The translations under genes and the position numbers were made by a program. A DNA stretch of 64,000 bases from Trichaptum fuscoviolaceum (taxonomy: Eukaryota > Basidiomycota > Agaricomycetes > Hymenochaetales > Trichaptaceae), in the NCBI GenBank assembly GCA_910574455.1, contig CAJSYZ010000011.1, positions 806,001 through 870,000 on the forward strand. The letters are read 5' to 3'. Below, in pieces: positions 24,053-34,500 of this stretch; the stretch's first letter is position 1, and the number at the start of each line of letters is the position of its first letter. Under the pieces are notes generated by a model. That model did not search any database, had not been told where the DNA came from, and worked only from the letters and a program-made list of their open reading frames with translations.

Positions 24053-24499
24053 CTAGTAGTTGAGGCGACCTTGAGGACTTGAAGGCTTGGAGTCATCCTT
24101 TGACTCTATCGCCAATTCTAAATAATTGCGATACCCTAGAATTTGTTTAATATCAATATTCACCGCGATGCCTTTCGGGGGTTGTCTGTCAAATGACGCG
24201 CACACCGCCTCCGTCAGATACGTTTGGTATCTCTGCATGTCCGCATCCTCCAAGAAAGATTTTCGAGTCGTCTGGGTAGTCAAGGACGCTGCTGACGTCG
24301 ATGCTGCCGTGCCCTGTCTTTCCGTATATGCCTCCATTTCGTCCTTGTTATAGGCTGCTAACATATCAATAGAATCAAGGACATCATCAGTCGACTCCTG
24401 CCTTCGATGTATTATCTTGTTTAAGAGCTCTGATACGACATCGCCTTTCCCCTTCTGCATGACGACATCGAAAAGACCCTTTGTGGAGGCAATTTGCAA
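24053..24499 (-). pseudogene. open continuation after the in-frame TGA
   Basis: This 149-codon frame follows directly on the TGA at 24502-24500 in the same frame as the gene upstream. It has ordinary composition (GKGDVVSELLNKIIHRRQES; NIDIKQILGYRNYLELAIES) and one further stop at its end. The open length argues that it was coding until recently. No intron with usable splice sites spans the TGA. Confidence 0.45.
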
Positions 24500-26105
24500 T
24501 CATCTCTTGACAATCCTAAGCGCGCTTATCAATCTCCTCTGAAGATGACCCAATTCGCGGAAGTAATTATTAATCTCAACAGAAGGAATATCTGCCGGTG
24601 GTCCGACAGGCCCCTGCTTCGACTTTGCTTCCCTGGTAAACCTTCCTATGATGTCATGCAAACGCGCCTGAATAGATTCTGCCGTTGAGATAATTGCATA
24701 GTCATTGGAGGTGACCTCTAACACCTTCGTCCGATGGAAGAATGCATCGTGAATATTGCACAGCTTAATCGCCATTTCCCAAGATTTCTGCTCCGTGTCA
24801 AACTGCAGTAGCATTTCGTTGACCTCCTCTTTCTGGGGCTGAAAATGAAGCTGTTCAACCGCAGGCGTCATGTATTTCGATTGCAAACTCCCTGGTTCCG
24901 ATATCGGATGATAGGGTTGATGCACTTTCAGTGGGGGGGGCCGAATACCGGAAAGATGACTGGAAGCCTGAGAATGAGCCTGGAAAAGTCTAGAGACCGT
25001 AACTGACATGCTTTGGAGACCGGCATCGATGATTGCGATGAGTTTGTAAGTTACGTCGTAGTAGGCCTGGAAGAACGGTATGAAGAATTGGAAAGCCTTA
25101 AGATCTTCGGCATCCGTATCGTATGAGTTCAATACTGCCATAAACTCTTCTGCCTTCTCTTCTCTATAAAGTCCATATTCAGATAACAGTTCTCTAAGAC
25201 CTTCCGAGCCGTCGCAAGAATGTCTTCGGTAGTATTGATTCATGATTTTCTGAAACTCGAACCTGGACAACTCGAAGTAGAGGGAACCGAAGGGATCTTT
25301 AGTGCCTCGATTGTCAAGGCAATTCCGTATCTCCCCTCTTGAGAACCCAAGGACAATTGCGGAGGATTCCATGAAGAAGAACCTTAGACTATCCAAGGTC
25401 TTCCTTACTCTAACAGCGTCGCCTGCTGCCCGTGACTAACAAGCGTAGGTTATTAGACGTTCTTTTTCGAAACATGATCATAATACTTACCCCAGCAATA
25501 TTATCAGTCAAGAGAGCGACATCAGAATATATCTTGCGAAGAGTATCGTTCAACGTAGCAACCTGACCCTCCAAACTCGCAATCCTATCATCTGATGAAA
25601 GGCCTGGATGGCCTGAAGTCGAGCAAACCGACTCGTTGCCTTCTATGCCAGTGTGCGACATGGCACCTGGATGGCCTGAAGTCGAGTGAACCGACTCGTT
25701 GCCTTCTATGCCAGTGAGCTGTGCATTTTGTGCCACAGCGTAAAGCAGTTTACCCATAGTACGTCCGGGAGATTTTTTAGGTGATTCGAGAACACCGCCA
25801 GGTCCCGGGACGTGATAATCGGCCAGTGATAGTGACCTTGATGGTGGTGGAACGGATGTCGGGAATGATTCCCCCCGTTCAACTTTGGGCCTTTTCGGTT
25901 TGGGCTCATCGACACTAGGACTCGGAGATGAAGGGCCGCGTTTGTACTCGGCAGAAGATATGCGACTTCTAAGATCTTTACTTGCGCCTATCTCTCTGTA
26001 CACATCAATCCGGTTTGGGTAGTGTGAGCTGCCGCCACCAGCGGGTGAGTTGCTGGGCTGCCTGCGTGAGCTGCCGCTACCACCTCTAGAATTTGATCCC
26101 GACAT
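24500..26105 (-). CDS. uncharacterised protein with in-frame TGA
   Basis: Exon 1 (26105-25491) encodes 205 residues: a Ser/Gly-rich start (MSGSNSRGGSGSSRR), KPKRPKVERG that could be a nuclear signal, and a 25-residue segment repeated twice (TGIEGNESV.STSGHPG). Exon 2 (25435-24500) encodes a mostly helical region with YYRRHSCDG, FFIPFFQAYYDVTYKLIAII and LGHLQRRLISALRIVKR, followed by TGA at 24502-24500. The same frame stays open for a further 149 codons to 24053, ending RLNY. The protein is 516 residues to the TGA. I do not recognise the family; the long helices allow no safe function. Either the TGA ends the true protein and the trailing frame is a relic, or the gene has recently lost its C-terminus. 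Confidence 0.55.
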
Positions 26106-27321
26106 GTTAATTGTGTGAGGCCCAAGCGTCACTGGCATGGTGGGATACCCATCCTTCCGACTCCTTTTACGATCTACAATTTAGTTATTGTCAGAACCAA
26201 CAAGGGCGTTCGACTCAAACTCAGGCTCACCGGACATTTTGAACAAAACTGTGACTTGAAGCCTGATAGGAGGTTGTTTCGCTTTCTCCAACAGCTTCAA
26301 AATGGAGTTAAAAAACTGGTGCAATAGTATAGTAGCTGCAAGCCTACCAACTCCGAGTCCGACTCCGAGTCGTCGGAACCGAATAGTAGTATCTTGAACT
26401 TCGGTTCAAATTTAGAGATCAAGTTGCCAATATACTAGTAGTAGTAGATAGTACTACTCAGGCTACAACTTGAAGTTTGAAGATCTCAGTCAGCGGATGA
26501 AGTTAAACTAGGAGACTGGTTGACTCACCGCCAGCCTGAGTACCGCCAGTGGCAGCCTCTGAACTAAAATTTAGGTGGCAGGGACTTCGACTTTAAGGTG
26601 AGAGGGCTTCAAGCTGTTGAAAAGAACAACCTTGAGTACTACTAGAGTACAGTACTACAGAGTATAGTAGACAAAGACATGATACGTCGATGCCACTGGC
26701 AGTGGGCATGGGGTAGTCAGGCTACTAAATGCGGAACTTGAATCTGAACTTGAAGCCAGACTTCTCAGGCTCACGCCACTCACTGCCAGTGGCAGCCAGA
26801 ACCGTGCCAGTGACGTCTTTCCCACTGCATTCTTTCCCATTTCGTCCCAATAGTACTACCTATTCATCTTGAACTCGAAAGCACAACAGCAACGACTTCA
26901 ACTTGAATCAGCATCATGCTGGCATCATCCAAGCCATCACGTAGAAATCCGATTCCGCGTGAGTCCTACAGCTTTCTACTACGTTCTCCTATACCGGCAG
27001 CAATGATTAATGAGGTGATATCCAGCTTCGCCAAGGGAAGGCTTTGATTTGATAGAATTGTCTCGGCAGATCACGGGCTTTCGCCCATCCAACGAGGAAA
27101 ATAGTATTTGATCTGCAAGGCAGAGACTAGAAGGTGTCATTGATGGCATATGGCCAGGTGAGTCCTACTTTCTCCTTCGCCGGTAGTCCTGCTTTGTTGA
27201 CTACTTCTACTCGTGGCAGAGAATCAGAGTCTGAGCGGATCAATAGTGCCTCGTAGAACCCCTCGGATGCCAACAAACACTCACACGGACTAACAAGCAC
27301 CCCTATGCATCGGACTGGGCG
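26106..27321. other. repeat-rich intergenic DNA
   Basis: Dense short words of the CACTGGCAG, CCGAGTCCGAGTC, CTCAGGCT and TAGTAGTAGTACTACT types occur at 26330-26830. They match clusters at 18.3, 19.7, 28.5-28.8 and 60.4 kb. The remainder may hold a lost 5' part of the gene that follows. Confidence 0.45.
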
Positions 27322-28272
27322 TTGATCAGGATTTGTGACGACCGTCTCCCATCTGACATGAATATTCTCTGCAAGCAGCATCGGAAGGGGCAATTTTGGA
27401 ATTATGCAGACTTGAGAAGGTATGAACCAAAGAGCTTGTGTGGTTCAGCTGCTTTCGACGACATTCTGGAGTTCATGGGATGGAAGGAAGGCACTCAAGT
27501 ACATGATGGTCTGGTGCATATCAAAGATTTCACGAAACCGGGCGACATCTACAGCCGTGTTTATCAAGAAGAAACGGACAAACAAGCGATTACAGATAAG
27601 CAGCTCCATAGAGCACTAGCGAATGATGGCACAAAGGTCGTATCCTCGAAGCTTGAAACAAGACGGGTATATAAGTTTGGTTGGACAACTGGCCACACAG
27701 TGGGTGTTTATAACAATCTCACTTCCTACTGGGTCGATCTTACACTAGAATATGATGTCACAGTCTCCGGTGAAGGCAAACGTCGCAAAACCTGTGGAAT
27801 CAAAGAAGGTGTAAAGGGCGTCGAGAGTTGCTGGCAGGCGGTCCTGCAATTTCCACCCGGCAAGCACTTCGGTGGTCCTAGCCGTATATTTGGAGACCAA
27901 GGTGATTCCGGAAGCTTGGTCATCGACCAGGATGCCAACGCACTTGGTACAATCACCTTTGTTACGACTTCGACCGAATGGCAACACGATGGGTTCACTT
28001 ACGGAGTCCCTATTTGGCAACAATTGTCGGAGATGCGCACCTCAGGCTTTGGTTACGGTGATATTCATTTCGGATTCGAATCACAAGAGGATGATGCAGT
28101 GATGTCGGAACTTGCGGAATATCATCCACAGATTAAGGTAACTAGGGCTAACAAGGGCTCGAGTACATGGAAAGCGTGGTTTAATGAGGAGCACCACAAG
28201 GTTGAGCGGGAACGAGCAGCATTGGGACCTTTTAATTCACTTAGACCGCAGACTCGGAGTCAGACGAAGTAG
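27322..28272 (+). CDS. serine-protease-fold protein, probably 5'-incomplete
   Basis: The single frame gives 316 residues. FGDQGDSGSLVIDQDANALG near residue 193 carries the GDSGS motif around the catalytic serine of chymotrypsin-fold peptidases. VYKFGWTTGHTVGVYNN about 80 residues earlier matches the G.TTG.T.G strand that precedes it in this fold. The C-terminus is basic and ends RPQTRSQTK. No catalytic His/Asp block is visible before these motifs, and the first residues read as the middle of a domain, so an upstream exon or the original 5' half is missing. Similar lineage-specific proteins occur in mushroom genomes, but substrate and role are unknown. It sits between the unknown TGA gene and a relic of a second copy. 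Confidence 0.5.
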   Translation: MIRICDDRLPSDMNILCKQHRKGQFWNYADLRRYEPKSLCGSAAFDDILEFMGWKEGTQVHDGLVHIKDFTKPGDIYSRVYQEETDKQAITDKQLHRALANDGTKVVSSKLETRRVYKFGWTTGHTVGVYNNLTSYWVDLTLEYDVTVSGEGKRRKTCGIKEGVKGVESCWQAVLQFPPGKHFGGPSRIFGDQGDSGSLVIDQDANALGTITFVTTSTEWQHDGFTYGVPIWQQLSEMRTSGFGYGDIHFGFESQEDDAVMSELAEYHPQIKVTRANKGSSTWKAWFNEEHHKVERERAALGPFNSLRPQTRSQTK

Positions 28273-28813
28273 CCTGAGGACTCAGGCTTGTACTCAAACT
28301 ATTTCTAACTGTTTTCTTTTTGTAGTATTACCTCATACCAGTGCATACCACTAGTATTCAAGTTGTGTCTTTGTATGTTTGTCTCCTGTTCTGTGTTCGT
28401 CGACCTTATACTTGTGTTTTCTGTGCATTGGTATTCAAGTTGTTGTATTCTGTATGTAAATAAAAAACGATATGAATTGTTTACTAACTATTCCGAGTCG
28501 GACTTGGACTCACTGGCACCAGTGATGCTCTAATTACTGCCCGATAAATTCACGACTGGCTCGAATCCGGGTCTACCAACCTGAAGACCAAACATCGTTA
28601 CGGGTCACTGTTCGGCAACTTGAACTTTTGAGCTGAACTTGAAGTCCCACGACTCGGTCTCAGGCTCTGACTCGGAAGTTCTTCCGACTCGGAGGTCAGC
28701 TTGAAGTCGGAAACTACTAGTACTAGTAAACTAAGCCTGAGGGGCGAAGGTCGGTCCGGCTACTACTACAACTGCTCTGCTCGACAACTATTAGGTATAA
28801 TAATTTTAATGGA
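28273..28813. other. intergenic with dispersed short repeats
   Basis: CCGAGTCGGACTTGG, CACTGGCACCAGTG and CTACTAGTACTAGTA words occur at 28490-28790. No gene was recognised. Confidence 0.4.
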
Positions 28814-29032
28814 ATGACCAGTTGTTATTCTCGGGACGTTCTAGGTCAGAGGGAACTGGACGGCTTGACTTATGCTATTGCCTTCTGGCAGACGACGGAG
28901 GAGCTGGATCAAATGGGCTTTGCGACCAACCTTGATTCAAAGACAGACACGCAACTTGGTAGTATTGTTTTCCCAACTCCGAGTCAGCAAGAGCCCGACG
29001 TGGACATCGCCGCTCGCCTTTTCCCAGACTGA
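28814..29032 (+). pseudogene. C-terminal relic of a second protease-fold copy
   Basis: LDGLTYAIAFWQTTEELDQMGF aligns with HDGFTYGVPIWQQLSEMRTSGF, which follows the GDSGS serine in the gene at 27.3 kb. Upstream of it the conserved part, including the catalytic serine, is absent. It is a decayed fragment of a tandem duplicate. Confidence 0.5.
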
Positions 29033-29610
29033 GCCCCTTCCTCAACTCCCCCACCATGCGCACAAACTCTCTCATCTCATCCTCTTGCACTACCTTGAGG
29101 CTTGTCATTTTCTTCAACCTTGGCGCTGTCTCCTTCACATACGACATCTTCCATGCGCTGCTCTCCTGCACTTTGTACTAAATTATGTCGTAACAGATCT
29201 GGGCGGAATGGGAGACAGAGGTCTGCACGAGCATGGCACAGGAGTTCAAGGCTGGTGAGTTTATTCTCCTTCTCAATCCTTTTACTTCACGTTATTTACA
29301 TACCATTTGATACAGAATCCTAGCTCACACCGTTTACAGCGCACGCAAGATGGTGCAATTCTGGAACACCGCCAGACAGCACCACCACCATTGCCATCGC
29401 ACTCCTGCTACTAGTAGTACCCAGCATCGACATGATGACTTCCCACGTGGGGTCTGACACTGGCATCACAGGCCCTCCGTCGTCCGCTACCACCACTGAC
29501 AGCCATGGTCAGGTTGGAAACTAGAGACTTCCGGAGACACTTTCATTGTTGTGGGGACTGGTAAGTAGCCCTAGTAGTTATCCGCTATTGCAACAATAGC
29601 TCATGACCCG

Positions 29611-30680
29611 ATGAACACAAAACTACATGACTGGCTGATGCTATGGTTGTTGAAGCGCTTAGAATGCCAGCACGCTTACGAGTTCAAGACGACAGCGCGC
29701 ACCATCTTGCCGGGCAAGTCTTCTTTCAGAGACAAGTCATTCGGAGATGAGGAGCTCAAAGGCTTCCAGTTTGCCTCACCAGACGACCATCAAATTCATA
29801 TCTATTTCGCTGATTCCATGGCTCATGGCGGGGATTTAAGAGATGCTCCTTGCCGACACAAGGGACTTCTTGCAATCAGAGAAGGTATGTACATAAAGTG
29901 CCACACATCGACTGAAAGTTTAACCTCTCTTTCTGAATCAGTGGTGCGCTGACCGTGGTAACCGCTCTCGTCGCGACAATTTCCTCTATCGTGTCCCTGG
30001 CTTGGGCAGATCATCGTTGATCCATGCCCTTGCTGGCGCGCTCATGCTCGACATTCTCGCCATCTCACGTTCCGCCTTTTGGATGAACGATGTGGCGTTG
30101 TCGTCGCTTATGGGCCGTGTGCCTGCCCCGTGTATTGTCCTTCTCGAGGACCTTGATGCTGCATTCACTCGCTCAACTTCGCGCGACGGGTCCTCAACCT
30201 GTGTTCCTGGTGGTAAGAAGAAGAGCTCTTTGTTGTCCGACAACAAGGATAAGATGACGATGATGACGACAATGAAGAAATTGGCAAGAAGAAGAAAAGC
30301 AAGAAATATGACACTCTATCCGACGTGAACACGCTTTCTCTTTCTGGCCTTCTTAATGCACTTGATGGTGTCGCCGCTGCTGTTGGCCGCTTCCTCGTCT
30401 CGTCGCAGCGACGAACCATCTTGAGCGTTTCGACCCCGCGCTCTCGCACCCCGGTGGTATGGATGTTTGGATCGAGTTCAAAAGCGCAAGCCCTAGGCAG
30501 GCTCAAGCGCTCTTCTGCAACTTCTTCCTGTACGCGGACGTCAAGAAGCCCGAGATCACCAAACGCGAAGGCGAGCTCGATGGGATCAGCCTCCCCACCA
30601 CACCCCATCCTCTGGATCGATTTCGGAAATTCCGGTGTCGGTATTTGCGTCCGATGCCTCGAGTACCACAACCTTGAGCT
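29611..30680 (+). pseudogene. BCS1-like AAA-ATPase pseudogene
   Basis: The N-terminal segment LHDWLMLWLLKRLE followed by a DEELKG region resembles the BCS1_N part of the large mushroom family of mitochondrial BCS1-like ATPases. After a frameshift and an in-frame TAA the frame EMLLADTRDFLQSEK is visible, then an intron, and a Walker A whose essential lysine is replaced (VPGLGRSS instead of VPGxGKSS). Walker B is intact (CIVLLEDLDAAF near 30.14 kb). Two further one-base shifts follow at about 30250 and 30405, before LSLSGLLNALDGVAAA and HLERFDPALSHPGGMDVWIEF, where the usual RPGR is also lost. At least three shifts, one stop and two lost catalytic positions make it a clear pseudogene. Confidence 0.75.
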
Positions 30681-31586
30681 CGAGCTCATTGATGAGAGGT
30701 GCGTCAAACAGTCTACCTGACGTTGGCAAAGCAGCTCACGACGCAAATTGCGAATGCATCAAACGGGAAAAAGTATTACTTCATCTTAGATATCGTTCAA
30801 GTAGTCATGTCCTATTCCTCGACAAACACCTCTGTGCCACCACCATTGCCGCCGAAACGGAGATCGCTCGGTTTCAATATGCAGAATAAGTCGATTATCG
30901 GCCAACAGCGCAATCCCCCCAGCTCTAAGGTCAAGAAATGTGCCTTCATTCAATCTACTTCTTTCAAAGCGGATTGGGGTGCATTGATCCCATTTCCCAT
31001 ATTGGCATGGTTCCGGTTTCGAGTTGTGTCCAGGGATGACTGATTGTATGACGGCTTACTCGTGGCTTTGCCTTCTAGAGCTGATGAAACAGCTTCTTGT
31101 GTAGTGAGCTATGTCTTCCCGACTTCTTCGGAGTTAACCTGACTCACTTTCTTGTTTGTTTGTGCATAAAATGAAAAGAAGCCTCATAATCGAGTCATCT
31201 AGAAGAAATCCTTCTTATCTCCTGTCAGTTCAGCTTGAGGTTTATCCGAGCCATAGTACAATGCACTGATAGATTCCTCTCTTCTTTTCCCAGAAGAATA
31301 AGGCATCAGAAAAATGCGTGCAAGAGCTTTGTATAAATGTGAACTCGGAGTGGGTGTCGCCCCTCCCCGCCACCCACCCACCCATTCAACCCTTCGCCAT
31401 GAACTTTTATCACATTCTGTTGGGGCTCCACATGCTCCTATTGATTGACCATGCTGTGCTTCGAGTACGCATCGCGCGAAGACTTCCTTGGACACAAAGG
31501 AGGATATCTAGGATGCAAAAAATCGTGCTTACTTTCTATTTCCTCTCAAAATCACTGCACTGACTTTTTGCCAGCTTCACAAACAG
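30681..31586. other. intergenic between BCS1 relic and exonuclease gene
   Basis: Small open frames on both strands lack motifs. The promoter of the exonuclease gene should lie just before 31587; an upstream non-coding or coding exon cannot be excluded because TTCACAAACAG precedes the ATG. Confidence 0.4.
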
Positions 31587-34500
31587 ATGCAACATCTCCT
31601 CGACTACCTGGGGGTTCCGCCAACGCCTCTTCTTCAACTTCGCAGTTATACACTCGGACCTCTTGTTCCTGAAGTATGTCTGACCACCGCGACGATGGAG
31701 AATGCCGTAGACGTCATCTATGCTTCCTTGCCGGATGCCCCGGAACGACGCTTCGTTGCCCTCGACATTGAATGGGCGAGTAACTCACCAGAGCTATATT
31801 GCGTGGACCTCATCCAACTCGCGGTTCAGCAACATGTGTTCCTCCTCCGGACTCATCTACTTAATGCTCTTCCCCCAAGATTGGAACAATTAGTAGGTGA
31901 TGAAACTGTATGGAAAGTGTCAGCAGGAATCGCTGGTACGACAATCCCATTTCTTCTCTCATTATGCGGCATAACTGAACTAATTGGCAGGTGATGCGAC
32001 TCGCATCAGGAATAAATTTGACATTCCCGTATCCTCCTGTGTCGATTTGACAGATTGGGCGCGCTTCGTTTACCCCGATTTCTGGCCAAGAACGCCAACT
32101 TGGCTCCAGCTGCTTCTGAACCCCCGTCTCTGGTTCAAGTTTCCGCAACCGTTTATAAAGCTGGAGGAGATGGCGGGCAGGCTCCTGCAGACAAACATCG
32201 AAAAAGATGTCTTGGTCACGATGAGCAATTGGGCCGAAGTTGAGCTGTCGGCTGCTCAAGTCCATTGTAAGTTATTGTTACGACCGTCGGGAATTGTAGC
32301 GGGAAACAGTTTCGGGAAACTGGAATTCGCGACAAGAACCCGTGTTCGGGAATCTGGATTCGCGACTGGGAACGAGCGTGGGAATTCAGGCGGGAAACGC
32401 GCGGGATTCTATCCAGGCGCGTCGCGGGATTCTCAAGGCCAGCTAGGACTCTTCACTGCTTTGAACGTCAGGTAAGCGGATCCCTAAGGAAGCACTCCAC
32501 AAGTAAGTATTGCGCAACTAACTACACAGGAGAAAAGAGAGAGATCGCACCTAAGGAAGCACTCCACAAGAGGTCAAAAGTGGGGTGCTCCTTACGATGC
32601 CTACAGCTATTTATCTACTTCGTAAAGACTGTATAGTTAATCTACGCTAAGTGTCCTTGCGCAATGCGCACCTATCTACTACAAACGATACATGCTACGA
32701 CCGCACTGCTAGGCATGTCTATCCCGTCTCTCCAGATGGCTACGGCCTGTCCGTGGACGTCAGCGTCCGGTCCGGGGCCGCGACTAGCCAGACTAGGTAT
32801 GCCATACTGTTGCAGGTCATCACCTTGAGGTACTAGCGGACTAATGAGCGTATGTTGATAAGTGAATGTACGTGTGCCGTGGCGGGTCGTCGTAAATGAG
32901 TGTGTGTATGCGTGCATGGTTGCCAGGACGGTGGTGCGGGATAAGTCACGTGAGCATGGGATCGTGCGATTCGGGAATGAGGTTTCGCGCCGGGAATCCA
33001 CTGGCGGGATTCTCCCCGCGGGATTGTCTGCTCATGTCGGGATCCTTGGCGGGAAAGTGCGGGAAATGAGAAAAGGAGCCCGGGATCTCGACATTACCCC
33101 CCTCCAAAGGCGCAACTCCGGGGCGCCAAGCTTGAATCTTGCTCAGGTCACAGAGCTCGATAGCGTTGACTTCTCGAGGGGCATCCGGGTGTTTTCGATA
33201 GAAACTGCGAATTTTAGCCTTTGCATTACCCATATCCTTTGCGGGAATCCATGTATCTTCCGCGCTCGAATATCCCTTCCATCGTACCAAATATTCAAAC
33301 CTCCGTCTAAACCGTCTAGCATCCAGAACCTCTTCCACCTCGTACTCCAGATCTCCTTCTACTTCGACTGGGGGCGGCGGGGGTTGCGTTCGACCGGGAA
33401 TGTCGTCTTCGTGGTATGGCGAGAGCAGCGATACGTGAAATACGGGATGAATCTTCAGCGACGCGGGGAGTTCGAGTTCGTAGGTGAGGTCAGTTAGCTT
33501 TGCCTTCACTTTATACGGCCCTAGTCGTTTCGGTAATAATTTGCGCGCTCCCGGTCGTCGAACGTTCGTCGCCTCGAGCCATACTTTATCCCCGACTGCG
33601 TACTGCGGGGCCTCGTTCCTGGCCTGATCGTAGTGCTGCTTCATGCGTTCTGCCGCAACCTCCAAAGCCGCTCTTGCCTCTTCCTGTGCCTGCTGAAGCT
33701 CCTGTAGTCGTGCGTCCGCGGCGGGGACCGTGGACAGGCCGTCGCTCGGGGCAATCGTGAATTCGGGATTGTAGCCGTAGACAAGCGCGAACGGGGATTG
33801 TCGTGTTGCCGCTGAAAATATGATAAATGATAAGGGGGTGGGAGTGTAGGGAACCCGATAAGAAATAAAAGAGTAGTAAAAGAGACGGAAAGAAGAAGAG
33901 AAACAGTAGAAGAAACTAATGAAAACAACCAACGGCCCTCAAACGTCCGTAGACGGAGTCTTCGCGCGTCCTCCCAACGAAGCCCGAAGACAAGAAACAC
34001 CCGTAAGAAAGAAACCAGACACTCAAGAAGAACGCGCCTATGCGCAGACTCCAATCGCTCGCCCGTAAGTATGTCTTCTGCGTGCGTCGTCCGTCGCCGC
34101 CCGTCCCAGAAGTCCGAAGACAAGGAACAAAAACCCCAGTAAGAATGGCTATTGAGCCCCGTAGTCCTCGTCCGTAGAAAGAACTAACGTCGTGCCGAAC
34201 GCGCTCACAGCGCAGACGTCCAACGCAGTCCCGCTCTGATCTCAAGCGCGCACACACTTAGATAGTTGTGGTGGAGAATCAAAAGCTGAATTTTCACACG
34301 GTGTACATGACGCGACTAACACAAGTGAATATCGCGTGTGAACCGGCTACTCCGGTCACCGCTACTAGGCTGAGTCCCCGTCTTTGTACCCGTCCCTCAA
34401 TTGGCAACCCAACTCCCACGCCACTCGCCCGCGTCGCCACACTCTAAGTGTCCGGCCGGTCGCATGTCCGTGACTTTGTCCGCTGGCTCGTTTGCTCGTC

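Noticed and set aside
27127..27393. 88-codon minus-strand frame overlapping the protease-fold gene
   Set aside because: No motif, and it overlaps the supported plus-strand coding start.
30165..30746. 193-codon minus-strand frame
   Set aside because: Antisense shadow of the BCS1-like pseudogene.
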